Assembly (NCBI GenBank): GCA_026184295.1
Contig: JAHCJK010000027.1
Location: 1-42,319, forward strand
DNA from: Planctomycetota bacterium
GTDB taxonomy: Bacteria > Planctomycetota > SZUA-567 > H5-PLA8
DNA: 42,319 nucleotides
Direction: 5' to 3'
The notes below the pieces were generated by a model, which had not been told where the DNA came from, did no database searches, and saw nothing but the letters and a program-made list of their open reading frames with translations. This document shows positions 15,359-24,067 of this stretch, in pieces; the stretch's first letter is position 1; each line of letters begins with the position of its first letter. A program made the position numbers and the translations under genes.

Positions 15359-16632
15359 GCGCCGCCACGGTCGAAAACTCGGGCCTGGGCACCAAGGCCG
15401 CGCAGGTCGAGCGCCTTCAGGCGCAGATCGAGCACTTCCTGGTCTCGCAGGCCAAGGCCGAACGCGCGTTCGAAACGCTGACCCGCCGCGTCGAGGAACT
15501 GAAGGCCGAACTCGAGGACACCAACCGCAAGCTGCGCGACAAGGTGAGCGAACTGAACCATCTCAGCGGCCACCTGATCGGCATCCTGCACAGCATGTCC
15601 GACGGCGTGATCGCGCTCGACACCGGCGGCGTGGTGCGCTTCTTCAGCCCCGCGGCCGAAAACCTGACCGGTTCCAGCGGCGGCTCGGCCATCGGCACCT
15701 CCTTCGAAACCTTCGCCGCGTTCGCGCCGGACCTGCTGCGCAACGTCCGCGCGGCCCTGAACGGCCGCTCGGGCCTGCCGCGGCTGCGCGTGGACTGGCC
15801 GGGCGAGGCCGACGCGCGCCCGCTCTCGATCGCCGTCGCGCCGGTGTTTGAACAGCCGGGCGCGATTATCGGCGTCGTGGTGGTCCTGCAGGACCTGACC
15901 GAAGTGACCTCGCTGCAGAAGCGCGTCTTCCAGGTGGAGAAGCTCGCCGCGCTGGGACAGATGGCCGCGGTGGTCGCGCACGAGATCCGCAACCCGCTGG
16001 GCGGGATCGAAGGCTACGCGACGATGCTGCGCGCGGACCTGCAGTACCAGCCCGACCAGCGCCGCTACGCCGAGATGATCGTCGAAGGCATCCAGAGCCT
16101 GAACGGGCTCGTCAACAGCCTGCTGACGTACTCGCGCCCCGTGGACCTGCGCTGCGAATGCGTCGAACTCGAGACGATGCTGCGGCGCCTGTGGGAGATG
16201 GCCAAGGCCGACCCGAACTTCGGGCGCATGGCCTTCCGCGTGGAGATCGAGAACGGCTCGGGCGCATCGCGCGTGCGCGCCGACGCCGGCGCCCTGCGCC
16301 AGGTCTTCACCAATCTGATCCGCAACGCCCTGGAGGCGATGGCGCCGCTGGGAGGCGGGGAACTGCGCATCCGCATCCGCGAGGCGCAGGTGGACGCGCG
16401 CGAGGCCGTGGCGGTGGAGATCGCCGACACGGGCCCCGGCATCCCCGAGAAGACGCGCCGGAACCTCTTTCAGCCGTTCATGACCACCAAGCACAACGGC
16501 ACCGGGCTGGGCCTGCCCACCAGTGCCAAACTGATCGAAGCCCATGGGGGCGAACTGACCTGCACGCCGGAACCGGGAACGGGCGCCTGCTTCCGCGTGG
16601 TCCTGCCGAAAAACAACGAAGCCGCCGACTAG
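15355..16632 (+). CDS. PAS-domain histidine kinase, FlrB/FleS/AtoS-like
   Basis: This 425-residue soluble kinase starts with a coiled coil (about 14-72). A PAS domain follows (about 73-185; SMSDGVIALDTGGVVRFFSPA), then HisKA with H-box AAVVAHEIRNPLGGIEG (H209). The HATPase has NLIRNALEAM, ADTGPGIP, FQPFMTTKHNGTGLGLP. This is the architecture of the flagellar kinases FlrB, FleS and AtoS-like NtrB-type kinases, which control sigma-54 activators. It lies 10 bp upstream of an NtrC-type regulator, its near-certain partner. The ATG overlaps the stop of the TPR lipoprotein. In FlrBC-type systems the signal is a cytoplasmic assembly cue; the same is likely but not shown here. Confidence 0.92.
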   Translation: MSAATVENSGLGTKAAQVERLQAQIEHFLVSQAKAERAFETLTRRVEELKAELEDTNRKLRDKVSELNHLSGHLIGILHSMSDGVIALDTGGVVRFFSPAAENLTGSSGGSAIGTSFETFAAFAPDLLRNVRAALNGRSGLPRLRVDWPGEADARPLSIAVAPVFEQPGAIIGVVVVLQDLTEVTSLQKRVFQVEKLAALGQMAAVVAHEIRNPLGGIEGYATMLRADLQYQPDQRRYAEMIVEGIQSLNGLVNSLLTYSRPVDLRCECVELETMLRRLWEMAKADPNFGRMAFRVEIENGSGASRVRADAGALRQVFTNLIRNALEAMAPLGGGELRIRIREAQVDAREAVAVEIADTGPGIPEKTRRNLFQPFMTTKHNGTGLGLPTSAKLIEAHGGELTCTPEPGTGACFRVVLPKNNEAAD

Positions 16633-16642
16633 GAGGAGTATC

Positions 16643-18073
16643 ATGCAAGTCGAACGTATTCTCGTGGTGGACGACGACAACACGATGCGCGGGTTCCTGA
16701 CCGACGCGCTGCGCCGCGCCGGCTGCGACGTGACGCCCGCCGAGCACGGCGAGGCCGCGCTGGCGCTGCTGGCCGAAGGCAAGACCTTCGACCTCGTGCT
16801 GACCGACATCCGCATGGGCGGCCCGGCCGACGGCCTGGCGGTGCTGGCCAAGGTCCGCGAGACCAGCCCGCAGACGCTGGTGGCGCTGATGACCGCGCAC
16901 GCCACGCTCGACTCGGCGCTTGAAGCCATGCACCAGGGCGCCTTCGACTACCTGACCAAGCCGATCTCCCCCAACCAGCTCGAAGTTCTGCTGGCCAAGG
17001 CGAGCGAGTACCGTTCGCTGGTCGAGGAGAACCGCTTCCACCGCCGCGCCGCGCTGCGCGGGGACGACGGCTTCGAGGACATCGTCGGGCGCAGCGAGCC
17101 GATGAAGGAAGTCTTCCGCCTCGTGGACAAGATCGCGCCGAGTTCGGCCACCGTGCTGATCACCGGCGAGAGCGGCACGGGCAAGGAACTGATCGCGCGC
17201 GCGATCCACCAGCGCAGCCCGCGCGTGGACAAGCCGTTCATCCGCGTCAACTGCGCCGCGCTGCCCGAGACGCTGCTCGAAAGCGAACTTTTCGGCCATG
17301 AAAAGGGCGCGTTTACCGGCGCGGCCGACCGCCGCCCGGGCCGCTTCGAACTCGCGCACCAGGGCACCCTGCTGCTGGACGAGATCAGCGAGACCTCGCT
17401 GGCGCTGCAGAGCAAGCTGCTGCGCGTGCTGCAGGAACGCGAGTTCGAGCGCGTCGGCGGCACGAAGACGCTGAAGGTGGACGTGCGCGTCGTCTGCACC
17501 AGCAACCGCAACCTGCGCCAGATGGTCAAGGAAGGCACCTTTCGCGAAGACCTCTTCTACCGCCTGAACGTCGTGCCGCTGCACCTGCCGCCCCTGCGCG
17601 AACGCGAACGCGACGTGCTGCTGATCGCGGAATACTTCGTCCGCCGCTTCAGCGAGCGCTACCACCGCCCCACGCCGGTGCTGAACGAGAGCGGCCGCCA
17701 GGCGCTTTGCGCGCACGAATGGCCCGGCAACGTGCGCGAGATGGAGAACACGATCGAACGCGCCGTGTTGCTCTGCGAAGGGCGCGAACTCGGCGCCGAA
17801 GCCTTCGCGCTCGGCGGCTCGGCGGCCCGCAGCGCGCCGGCGGCTCAGGCGGCCGGCGCCGCGCGCCTGCCCGACGAGTTCGCCATCGAAGGCATCAACA
17901 ACCTGGCGGAGGTCGAGAAGCGCGTGATCCTGCGGACCCTGCGCATCACCCAGGGCAACCGCACCAAGGCCGCGCAGATTCTGGGGATCAGCGTCCGCAC
18001 GCTCTACACCAAGCTGCGCGAATACGAAGGCAGCACGGTACGCGAAAACGAACTGGCCGAAATGACCGCCTGA
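16643..18073 (+). CDS. Sigma-54 flagellar response regulator, FlrC/FleR-like
   Basis: This 476-residue NtrC-type protein follows a strong AGGAGGAG ribosome site. It has a receiver (about 4-122; D10-D12, D55 in LTDIRMGG, K106 in LTKP), an AAA+ domain (about 145-380; Walker A GESGTGKE 175-182, loop GAFTGA 222-227, Walker B TLLLDEISE) and a Fis-type helix-turn-helix (NRTKAAQILGISVRTLYTKL). It forms an operon with the PAS kinase upstream. Immediately downstream is flgB with a good sigma-54 promoter, which fits an FlrC/FleR role in activating rod and hook genes. Two other sigma-54 activators in the window make the regulon assignment uncertain. Confidence 0.94.
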   Translation: MQVERILVVDDDNTMRGFLTDALRRAGCDVTPAEHGEAALALLAEGKTFDLVLTDIRMGGPADGLAVLAKVRETSPQTLVALMTAHATLDSALEAMHQGAFDYLTKPISPNQLEVLLAKASEYRSLVEENRFHRRAALRGDDGFEDIVGRSEPMKEVFRLVDKIAPSSATVLITGESGTGKELIARAIHQRSPRVDKPFIRVNCAALPETLLESELFGHEKGAFTGAADRRPGRFELAHQGTLLLDEISETSLALQSKLLRVLQEREFERVGGTKTLKVDVRVVCTSNRNLRQMVKEGTFREDLFYRLNVVPLHLPPLRERERDVLLIAEYFVRRFSERYHRPTPVLNESGRQALCAHEWPGNVREMENTIERAVLLCEGRELGAEAFALGGSAARSAPAAQAAGAARLPDEFAIEGINNLAEVEKRVILRTLRITQGNRTKAAQILGISVRTLYTKLREYEGSTVRENELAEMTA

Positions 18074-18097
18074 GGAAACTTCCGGCAAAATCTTCCG

Positions 18098-18122
18098 GAA
18101 ACGAGCCTTTTTCTCTCGTTTC
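18098..18122 (+). repeat. 8-bp inverted repeat upstream of flgB promoter
   Basis: GAAACGAG (18098-18105) and CTCGTTTC (18115-18122) are perfectly complementary around a 9-nt T-rich loop. The repeat lies between the regulator stop and the -24 element and could be a protein site or a weak terminator; no T-tract follows the second arm. Confidence 0.4.
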
Positions 18123-18127
18123 TCGGA

Positions 18128-18143
18128 TGGCCGGAAACTTGCG
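18128..18143 (+). promoter_or_regulatory. Sigma-54 promoter of the flgB flagellar operon
   Basis: TGGCCGGAAACTTGCG has the invariant GG and GC with correct spacing and a perfect TTGC at -12. Only the third pair of the -24 element and the final base depart from consensus. It lies 42 bp upstream of the flgB ATG. Two TTCCGG elements (18078-18090 and 18091-18102) sit just upstream. Confidence 0.65.
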
Positions 18144-18185
18144 TATGAATTCCCGGAATCGCACGGATTGGAAGGAAAAGATCGC

Positions 18186-18548
18186 ATGGAAGGCATGAAC
18201 GACCGCTCGGATGTGATGCTCACGCGGATCCTGGATCTGACGTCGGAGCGCCACCGCATCCTGGCCCACAACCTCGCGAACATCAACACGCCGGGCTACC
18301 GCCGCATGGACCTGGACTTCAGCGAGGAACTGGCCATCGCGGCGCAACAGGGCATCACGGCGCTGCGCAACCTGGCGATCGAGGGATCGGAAGACCCCCA
18401 CGCGCCGGCGCGCGCGGACGGGAACAACGTGATCCTCGAGACCGAGATGGCCGAGATGTCCAAGAACGCCATGATGCACCAGCTCGCGCTGAGCGCGCTG
18501 CAGCAGAAACTATCGATCAAGCGCACCGCGATCACGGGCCGCGCCTAA
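18186..18548 (+). CDS. flgB: Flagellar proximal rod protein FlgB
   Basis: This 120-residue protein has the N-terminal rod signature RILAHNLANINTPGYRRMDLDF and a C-terminal MSKNAMMHQLALSALQQKL helix, both typical of FlgB. FlgB forms the proximal rod with FlgC and FliE and is exported by the flagellar type III apparatus. The ATG at 18186 follows GGAAGGAAAAG at 6-10 bp; an in-frame TTG at 18168 would destroy that spacing. It is the first gene of the structural operon behind a sigma-54 promoter. The length fits the family. Confidence 0.96.
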   Translation: MEGMNDRSDVMLTRILDLTSERHRILAHNLANINTPGYRRMDLDFSEELAIAAQQGITALRNLAIEGSEDPHAPARADGNNVILETEMAEMSKNAMMHQLALSALQQKLSIKRTAITGRA

Positions 18549-18559
18549 GGAGCTTTACG

Positions 18560-18994
18560 ATGGCCTCGTCCACGCAGAGCCTTTTCTCCTCGATGGACAT
18601 CAGCATCTCGGCGATGCGCGCCGAACGCACGCGGATGGACGTGGTGATGTCGAACCTGGCCAACGCCGAAAGCACGCGCACGCGCGAAGGCGGGCCGTAC
18701 AAGCGCCGCACGGTCACGTTCCAGGCGGAACTGACGGACGCGTACCAGGCCGGCTTCCGGGGCAACGGCGTGAAGGTGGCCGCGATCGAGCAGGACAACA
18801 GCCCGCCGATCCGGGTCTTCCGCCCCGGGCACCCGGACGCCGACGCCGACGGCTTCGTCAGCTTTCCCGACATCCGCACGGCGGAAGAGATGGTGGACCT
18901 GATGACGGCGTCGCGCTCGTACGAGGCCAACGCCGAGGCGTTCAAGATTTCGAAGGCGCTCTTCCAGCGCGCGCTCGACATGGGCCGCGGTTGA
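18560..18994 (+). CDS. flgC: Flagellar proximal rod protein FlgC
   Basis: This 144-residue protein carries the FlgC pattern. The N-terminal SMDISISAMRAERTRMDVVM leads to SNLANAESTRT, then GPYKRRTVTFQ, and the C-terminal helix has EEMVDLMTASRSYEANAEAF. It joins FlgB and FliE in the proximal rod. AAGGAG is placed 8 bp before the ATG. It is 11 bp from flgB and 32 bp from fliE, in one operon. The Ser-Asn-Leu-Ala-Asn rod motif is intact. Confidence 0.96.
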   Translation: MASSTQSLFSSMDISISAMRAERTRMDVVMSNLANAESTRTREGGPYKRRTVTFQAELTDAYQAGFRGNGVKVAAIEQDNSPPIRVFRPGHPDADADGFVSFPDIRTAEEMVDLMTASRSYEANAEAFKISKALFQRALDMGRG

Positions 18995-19026
18995 CCGCTT
19001 TTTGAAGGAAAGAAAGGGCCGAAGCG

Positions 19027-19353
19027 ATGGATCCGATCTCGATGGGCATGGGCGCTCCGAAGCAGATCACGGGGAACCCGTACAAATTCGAACTGGGCGG
19101 CGATAAAGCGTCGCCGACGGGCGAGACCAAAGGTACCAGCTTCGCGGACTCGCTCACCAAGGCCCTGGACGAAGTGAACAGCCTGCAGTCCAACGCCGAC
19201 GGCGCGATCGAAAAGATGGCCAGCGGCAACGCGCAGGACATCCACCAGGTGATGGTCGCGTTCGAACAGGCCCGGCTCTCGATGCAGATGCTTGTGGAAG
19301 TCCGCAACAAGATCGTGGACGCGTACCAGGAAATCTCGCGCATGCAGGTGTAG
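19027..19353 (+). CDS. fliE: Flagellar MS-ring/rod junction protein FliE
   Basis: This 108-residue protein ends with the FliE signature: SFADSLTKALDEVNSLQSNA, then ASGNAQDIHQVMVAFEQARL and LVEVRNKIVDAYQEISRM. FliE joins the rod to the MS ring and is among the first exported subunits. The position between flgC and fliF is standard. The ATG follows AAGGAAAGAAAGG. A hairpin lies in the 89-bp gap before fliF. Confidence 0.96.
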   Translation: MDPISMGMGAPKQITGNPYKFELGGDKASPTGETKGTSFADSLTKALDEVNSLQSNADGAIEKMASGNAQDIHQVMVAFEQARLSMQMLVEVRNKIVDAYQEISRMQV

Positions 19354-19399
19354 CGCGCCGCACTCCGCTTCTGACGTAAATCGAAACCAGCTTCGTGAA

Positions 19400-19423
19400 C
19401 GATGGCGCTTCAGCGCGCCATCG
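19400..19423 (+). repeat. 9-bp hairpin in fliE-fliF spacer
   Basis: CGATGGCGC (19400-19408) pairs perfectly with GCGCCATCG (19415-19423) around a 6-nt loop. It ends just before the GAGGGGAGGG ribosome site of fliF. It could tune fliF translation or mRNA stability. No T-tract follows. Confidence 0.45.
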
Positions 19424-19442
19424 CGAGGGGAGGGTGTACGCC

Positions 19443-21005
19443 GTGAAAGAATTCCTGACCCAGCTCCAGCAGCAGACGGCGCGCGTGTGGAACGCGCTGA
19501 GCATCCCGCAGCGCGTGACGATGGTGATGTTCGCCGTCGCCCTGGCCGCGGTGCTCGCCTTCGTCGGCCTCTGGTCCAGCAACCCGAACTACGTGCCGGT
19601 CGCCTCGGGCCTCGCGCCCGACGAAGTGACGGCCGCCTCCGCGAAACTCCGCGACAGCCAGATTCCCTTCCGCTACGAAGGCAGCCGCGGGCTGATCTCC
19701 GTGCCCACCGGCAAGCTCGACGACGCGCGCCTGGTGCTGGCCGAACTGGGCGTGCCCTCGGGCGCGGGCAAGAGCGAAGGCTTCGAACTCTTCGACCGCA
19801 ACACCTTCGGCATGACCGAATTCGTCCAGAAGGTGAACTACGTCCGCGCGCTGCAGGGCAAGCTGGAACGCCAGGTGAGTTCGCTCGACGGCGTCGAACG
19901 CGCCAACGTGACGCTCTCGATCCCCGAAGACCAGGTCTTCCTGCGCGACCAGCAGGAGGCGAAGGCCAGCGTCGAAGTGAAGATGCGCCGCGGGCTCTCG
20001 CTGCGCGCCAACCAGGTCGCCTCCATCCGCCACATCGTGGCCGCCGCCGTCCCCAAGCTGACGCCGCAGAACGTCGCCGTCATGGACAGCGAAGGGCGCC
20101 TGCTCGCGCGCTTCCAGACCCCCGGCGACGACGCCTCCATGGCCGGCGACCAGCTTGAAAACCGCATGCGCATGGAACGCTACCTCACCGACAAGGTCGA
20201 AGGCCTGCTCGACCATGCCCTGGGGCCGGGCCGCGCCGCGGTGCAGGTGGCCGTCGAACTGGACTTTTCGCGCATCGAACGCCGCTCCGAAAAGAAGGAT
20301 CCCAACAGCGAAGTGCTGATGAAGCAGACCACCCACAGCAAGGAAAGCCGCGGCGTGACGCCCATCGCGGGCGGTTCGCTGGGCGTGAAGGCCAACCAGC
20401 CGGCCGGCGGCGACGCCGGGACGACGGTGGCCTCGACGCAGCTCCAGACCGAAAAGAACATCACCACCGACTTCCACTTCGACACCGTCACCGAGGTCGT
20501 GCGCCCCGAAGTCGGCTCGATCAAGCGCCTCTCGGTGGCCGTGATGGTCAAGCCGCGCGTGGACGGCGCGGGGCAGGAACAGAAGTTCGTCACGCTGACC
20601 GAGACCGAATTGAAGGGCCTCTCCGAGGTCATCAAGAACGCCGTCGGCTTTGCCGCCACGCGCAACGACGAAGTGAAGGTGGAGAATTCGCCGATGCCGC
20701 AGTCGGTGTCCGAAGCCTTCGTCGCGCCCACGGCCGCCGCCGAAGGCATGGCCGACACGGTGGAACGCTTCATGCCCGCGGCCGGAACGGTCTTCGGGAT
20801 CGCGGCGCTGGCGGTGGTCTTCTGGATCACCATGAAGCGCCTCAGCGGCCCGATGCCGGCCAGCTCCGCCGAACCCGCGGGCGCGCCCGACGCGGGCCGC
20901 GGCGCGGGCCCGGGCGGGCGCAACGTACAGGTCGAAATCCAGAGCCTCGTCCGGCAGAACTCCGGGCAGGCCGCCGAAATGATCCGCACCCTGCTGAAGA
21001 ACTGA
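19443..21005 (+). CDS. fliF: Flagellar MS-ring protein FliF
   Basis: This 520-residue inner-membrane protein has a first helix at about 25-43 (TMVMFAVALAAVLAFVGLW), YscJ/FliF ring-building domains (LVLAELGVPSGAGKSEGFEL; TEFVQKVNYVRALQGKLERQ) and a second helix at about 447-464. Its tail, VQVEIQSLVRQNSGQAAEMI, matches the FliG-binding end of FliF. The GTG at 19443 is chosen because GAGGGGAGGG lies about 10 bp upstream and the sequence after it starts the FliF family; a GTG at 19395 would place the hairpin inside the gene. FliF is the base for rod, switch and export gate. Confidence 0.95.
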   Translation: MKEFLTQLQQQTARVWNALSIPQRVTMVMFAVALAAVLAFVGLWSSNPNYVPVASGLAPDEVTAASAKLRDSQIPFRYEGSRGLISVPTGKLDDARLVLAELGVPSGAGKSEGFELFDRNTFGMTEFVQKVNYVRALQGKLERQVSSLDGVERANVTLSIPEDQVFLRDQQEAKASVEVKMRRGLSLRANQVASIRHIVAAAVPKLTPQNVAVMDSEGRLLARFQTPGDDASMAGDQLENRMRMERYLTDKVEGLLDHALGPGRAAVQVAVELDFSRIERRSEKKDPNSEVLMKQTTHSKESRGVTPIAGGSLGVKANQPAGGDAGTTVASTQLQTEKNITTDFHFDTVTEVVRPEVGSIKRLSVAVMVKPRVDGAGQEQKFVTLTETELKGLSEVIKNAVGFAATRNDEVKVENSPMPQSVSEAFVAPTAAAEGMADTVERFMPAAGTVFGIAALAVVFWITMKRLSGPMPASSAEPAGAPDAGRGAGPGGRNVQVEIQSLVRQNSGQAAEMIRTLLKN

Positions 21006-21018
21006 CCGAGGAGCCGCC

Positions 21019-22061
21019 ATGGCGACCGCCACCGCCGAACCCCCGAAAGACGCCGCGCCGGTCACCGCCGCGTCGTTGACGAAAATCGACAAGGCCGCGA
21101 TCCTGCTCATGTCCATGGGCCGAAGTGGCCGCGCAGATTTTTCCGCAACCTGGACGAGCCCGAGGTCGAGATCCTGACCGCGGCGATCACCAAGGTCGCG
21201 GCGGTGCCGAAGGCGATCCGCGACGAGGTGCTGCAGGACTTCATCGACCAGTTCCGCAGCGGCGGCGGGATGGCGGACAGCCCGTCCGCGCGCAGCTTCC
21301 TGCGTCAGGCGCTGGGCAGCGACAAAGCCAACGACCTGCTGAACAACGTCCAGACCGACGGCAAGCGCGAACACTTCGACTTTCTGGACAAGATCGACAC
21401 GGCGCAGGTGGCCAGCGCGCTGCGCCTGGAACAGCCGCAGACGATCGCGCTGATCCTCACGCAGCTCAAGCCCGCCCGCGCGGCCGAAATCCTGGACGCG
21501 CTGAACCTCGACCTGCAGAGCCAGATCGTCGAGAAGATCGGAACCATGGGCCGCGTAGGCCCCACGGCCGTGCGCCGCGTCGAGGCCACCCTGCAGAAGA
21601 AGCTGACGCTGAACGTGAAGGAAAAGCCCAAGCCCACCGGCGGCGCGAAGACGGTCGCCGACATCCTGAACCACGCCAAGAAGGACCTCGAACGGCGCGT
21701 CTTCGAGAACCTGGGCTCGACCAATGCCGAACTCGTCGAGGAAGTGAAGCGCCAGATGCTGGTCTTCGAGGACCTCGCCAAGCTGACCGACCAGGCGATG
21801 CAGCAGATCCTGCGCGAAGTGGACATGGCCATGATGTCCATCGCGCTCAAGGGCGCCTCCGAAGGCATGCGCTCGCTGGTCTTCAAGAACCTCTCCTCGC
21901 GCGCCGCGGAGCGCCTGAAGGAAGAAATCGAACTGCTGGGCCCGAAGCCCAAGTCGGAAGTGAAGTCCGCGCAGGAAAAGATCGTCGCGGTCGCGCGCAA
22001 GCTCGAGGAAGACGGCAAGATCTCGCTCGGCAAGGGCGGAGGCGGCGATGAGTTCATCTAG
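21019..22061 (+). CDS. fliG: Flagellar switch protein FliG, N-terminal part frameshifted
   Basis: The gene starts at ATG 21019 after GAGGAG and reads KIDKAAILLMSMG, the FliG N-terminus. The frame then breaks and stops at 21175-21177. The protein resumes in another frame: EVAAQIF around 21123-21140, then FRNLDEPEVEILTAAITK from 21141. Two small indels explain this, one near 21121 (one extra base or two missing) and one extra T in the run 21138-21142. From 21204 to 22061 the frame is intact, with the middle (LLNNVQ..FDFLDKIDTAQVASAL, EKIGTMGRVG) and C-terminal torque domain (VDMAMMSIALKGASEGMRSLVFKNLSSRAAERLKEEI, in pieces). FliG links FliF, FliM and MotA. The indels are probably sequencing errors, since the rest is well conserved. 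Confidence 0.92.
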
Positions 22062-22746
22062 ACTGCCGGCCCAGACCCTGCACGTCGGCCGCATTCTCCG
22101 CGACGTCCGGCTGACCGCGCCCGAGGGCGCGCGCAGCAACACCGCCGCGCGGGCCGCGGGCTCGCTCACGCCGCCCAAGGCGGAACCGGCGCAGCCGCAG
22201 GAGACCGCCGCGGCCGCCGAGCGCGAGCAGGCCGCGTACGAACGCGGACTCGCGGACGGCCGCAAGGAAAGCCGCAAGGACCTGGGCCCCGCCATCGAAC
22301 TCTTCCGCAACGCCGCGCAGTCGATGGAGCGCGCGCGCCAGGAGATCAACCGGAGCTTCGACGCGCAGGTGATCGCGCTTTCGCTGGAGATCGCGCGCAA
22401 GGTGCTGGCGCGGGAAGCGACCGACGGCGAGGCCGTGCGCAGCGTGATCGCGCGCGCGCTGGCGCAGTCGCCCAACCGCACCGCCGCGCGCGTGCGCCTG
22501 AACCCGCTCGACCTCGAACAGCTCGAGCAGGTGCGCAACGACCACCACGACCTGGGCCAGCGCCTGCCGGAAGACCTGGTGCTGCTGCCCGACCCGAAGA
22601 TCACGCGCGGCGGCTGCGTGGTGGAAGGCGCCTCCGGCTACGTGGACGCGCGGGTCGAGACCCAGATTCAACTGATCGAAGAAGCCCTTGCCGCCAAAGA
22701 CAGACAAAGCGAGATGCCCACCGGTGACGCCCCTAAGCGATCTTGA
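22048..22746 (+). CDS. fliH: Flagellar export regulator FliH
   Basis: This 232-residue protein has the FliH layout: an Ala/Pro/Glu-rich N-terminus, a GLADGRKESRK helix and a C-terminal domain (FDAQVIALSLEIARKVLARE; VRLNPLDLEQLEQV; ITRGGCVVEGASGYVDARVE). FliH binds and restrains the ATPase FliI and docks it at the export gate and C ring. Its start overlaps the end of fliG by 14 bp and its end overlaps fliI. The position and length are standard. Confidence 0.93.
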   Translation: MSSSRLPAQTLHVGRILRDVRLTAPEGARSNTAARAAGSLTPPKAEPAQPQETAAAAEREQAAYERGLADGRKESRKDLGPAIELFRNAAQSMERARQEINRSFDAQVIALSLEIARKVLAREATDGEAVRSVIARALAQSPNRTAARVRLNPLDLEQLEQVRNDHHDLGQRLPEDLVLLPDPKITRGGCVVEGASGYVDARVETQIQLIEEALAAKDRQSEMPTGDAPKRS

Positions 22747-24043
22747 CGCCAAACTTCGACGCGTTCGCGAGACCTCCACGTTCCGCCGCACCGGGCGCGT
22801 CGCCCAGGTCGTCGGCCTGACGGTGGAAAGCGAAGGGCCCTCCGCGGCCCTGGGCGAGATGTGCTGGATCGAACTTCCCGACGGCCGGCGGCGCGTGGCG
22901 GAAGTCGTGGGTTTTCGCGATTCGCGCATCCTGCTGATGCCGCTGGGCGAACTGGAAGGCATCTGCCCGGGGCTGACCGTGCGCGCCGACGGCCGCCCGC
23001 TCTCCGTGCCCGTCGGGCGCAACCTGCTCGGGCGCGTGGTGGACGGGCTGGGCCGCCCGGTGGACGGCAAGGGCGACGCCGGTCACGACGAATACCGGCC
23101 CCTGATGGCCAATCCCCCCGATCCCCTCAAGCGCGCGCGCGTGCTCGAACCGATGCCCCTGGGCGTGCGCTCGGTGGACTCGTTCCTCACCTGCGGCCGC
23201 GGGCAGCGCATCGGCATCTTCGGCGGCAGCGGCGTGGGCAAGAGCACCCTGCTGGGCATGTTCGCGAAACACACCAAGGCGGACCTGAACGTCATCGCGC
23301 TGATCGGCGAACGCGGACGCGAGGTGCGCGACTTCCTCGAACGCGACCTCGGCCCCGAGGGCCTGGCGCGCTCGGTGGTCGTGGTGGTCACCTCCGACCA
23401 GCCGGCGCTGCTGCGCGTCAAAGGCGCGCTGACGGCCTCGGCCATCGCGGAATACTTCCGCGACCAGGGCGCGAACGTGCTGCTGATGATGGATTCGGTG
23501 ACGCGCGTGTGCATGGCGCAGCGCGAGATCGGCCTGGCCGTCGGCGAGCCGCCGACCACGCGCGGCTACACGCCCTCGGTCTTCTCGATGCTCCCGCGGC
23601 TGCTGGAACGTTCGGGCATGGCCGAGAAGGGTTCGATCACCGGGCTTTACACGGTGCTCGTCGAAGGCGACGACATGAACGAGCCGGTGGCCGACGCGAC
23701 CCGTTCGATTCTCGACGGGCACGTGGTCATCTCGCGCGACCTGGCCGCGGCGAACCACTTCCCCGCGATCGACGTGATGCAGAGCGCGAGCCGCGTCTTC
23801 ACGGACATCGTGAAGCCCGAGCACCGCGCGGCGGCCGGAAAACTTCGCAATCTGATGGCGGTCTACAACAAGGCCCGGGACTTGCTCGATGTGGGAGCGT
23901 ACGTGCCGGGTTCGAACGCCGAGGTGGACCTCGCGCTGAAGATCTGGCCGAAACTGCAGGAATTTCTGCGCCAGGGGCCGGAAGAAAAGTCCGAGTTCCC
24001 CGTTCAGGTCAGGCGGCTGCTGGAACTTGCCTCCATGCACTGA
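22724..24043 (+). CDS. fliI: Flagellum-specific export ATPase FliI
   Basis: This 439-residue ATPase has Walker A GGSGVGKST in FGGSGVGKSTLLGMF, Walker B VLLMMDSVTRV and the F1-beta-like segment GEPPTTRGYTPSVFSMLPRL. The N-terminal beta barrel (GRVAQVVGLTVESEG) and C-terminal helix are complete. FliI drives unfolding and delivery of export substrates together with FliH and FliJ. The GTG at 22724 (VTPLSDLDAKLRRV) is preferred; a TTG at 22688 would add residues encoded mostly over fliH and unlike the family. Overlap with fliH is 23 bp. Membership of the family is certain, the start less so. Confidence 0.96.
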   Translation: MTPLSDLDAKLRRVRETSTFRRTGRVAQVVGLTVESEGPSAALGEMCWIELPDGRRRVAEVVGFRDSRILLMPLGELEGICPGLTVRADGRPLSVPVGRNLLGRVVDGLGRPVDGKGDAGHDEYRPLMANPPDPLKRARVLEPMPLGVRSVDSFLTCGRGQRIGIFGGSGVGKSTLLGMFAKHTKADLNVIALIGERGREVRDFLERDLGPEGLARSVVVVVTSDQPALLRVKGALTASAIAEYFRDQGANVLLMMDSVTRVCMAQREIGLAVGEPPTTRGYTPSVFSMLPRLLERSGMAEKGSITGLYTVLVEGDDMNEPVADATRSILDGHVVISRDLAAANHFPAIDVMQSASRVFTDIVKPEHRAAAGKLRNLMAVYNKARDLLDVGAYVPGSNAEVDLALKIWPKLQEFLRQGPEEKSEFPVQVRRLLELASMH

Positions 24044-24067
24044 TCGTGCGCAGGTTAGGCGGATGAA

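Noticed and set aside
19410..22604. Very long open frame on the minus strand (1064 codons)
   Set aside because: It lies entirely opposite fliF, fliG and fliH, has no domain and arises from GC-rich codon bias on the opposite strand.
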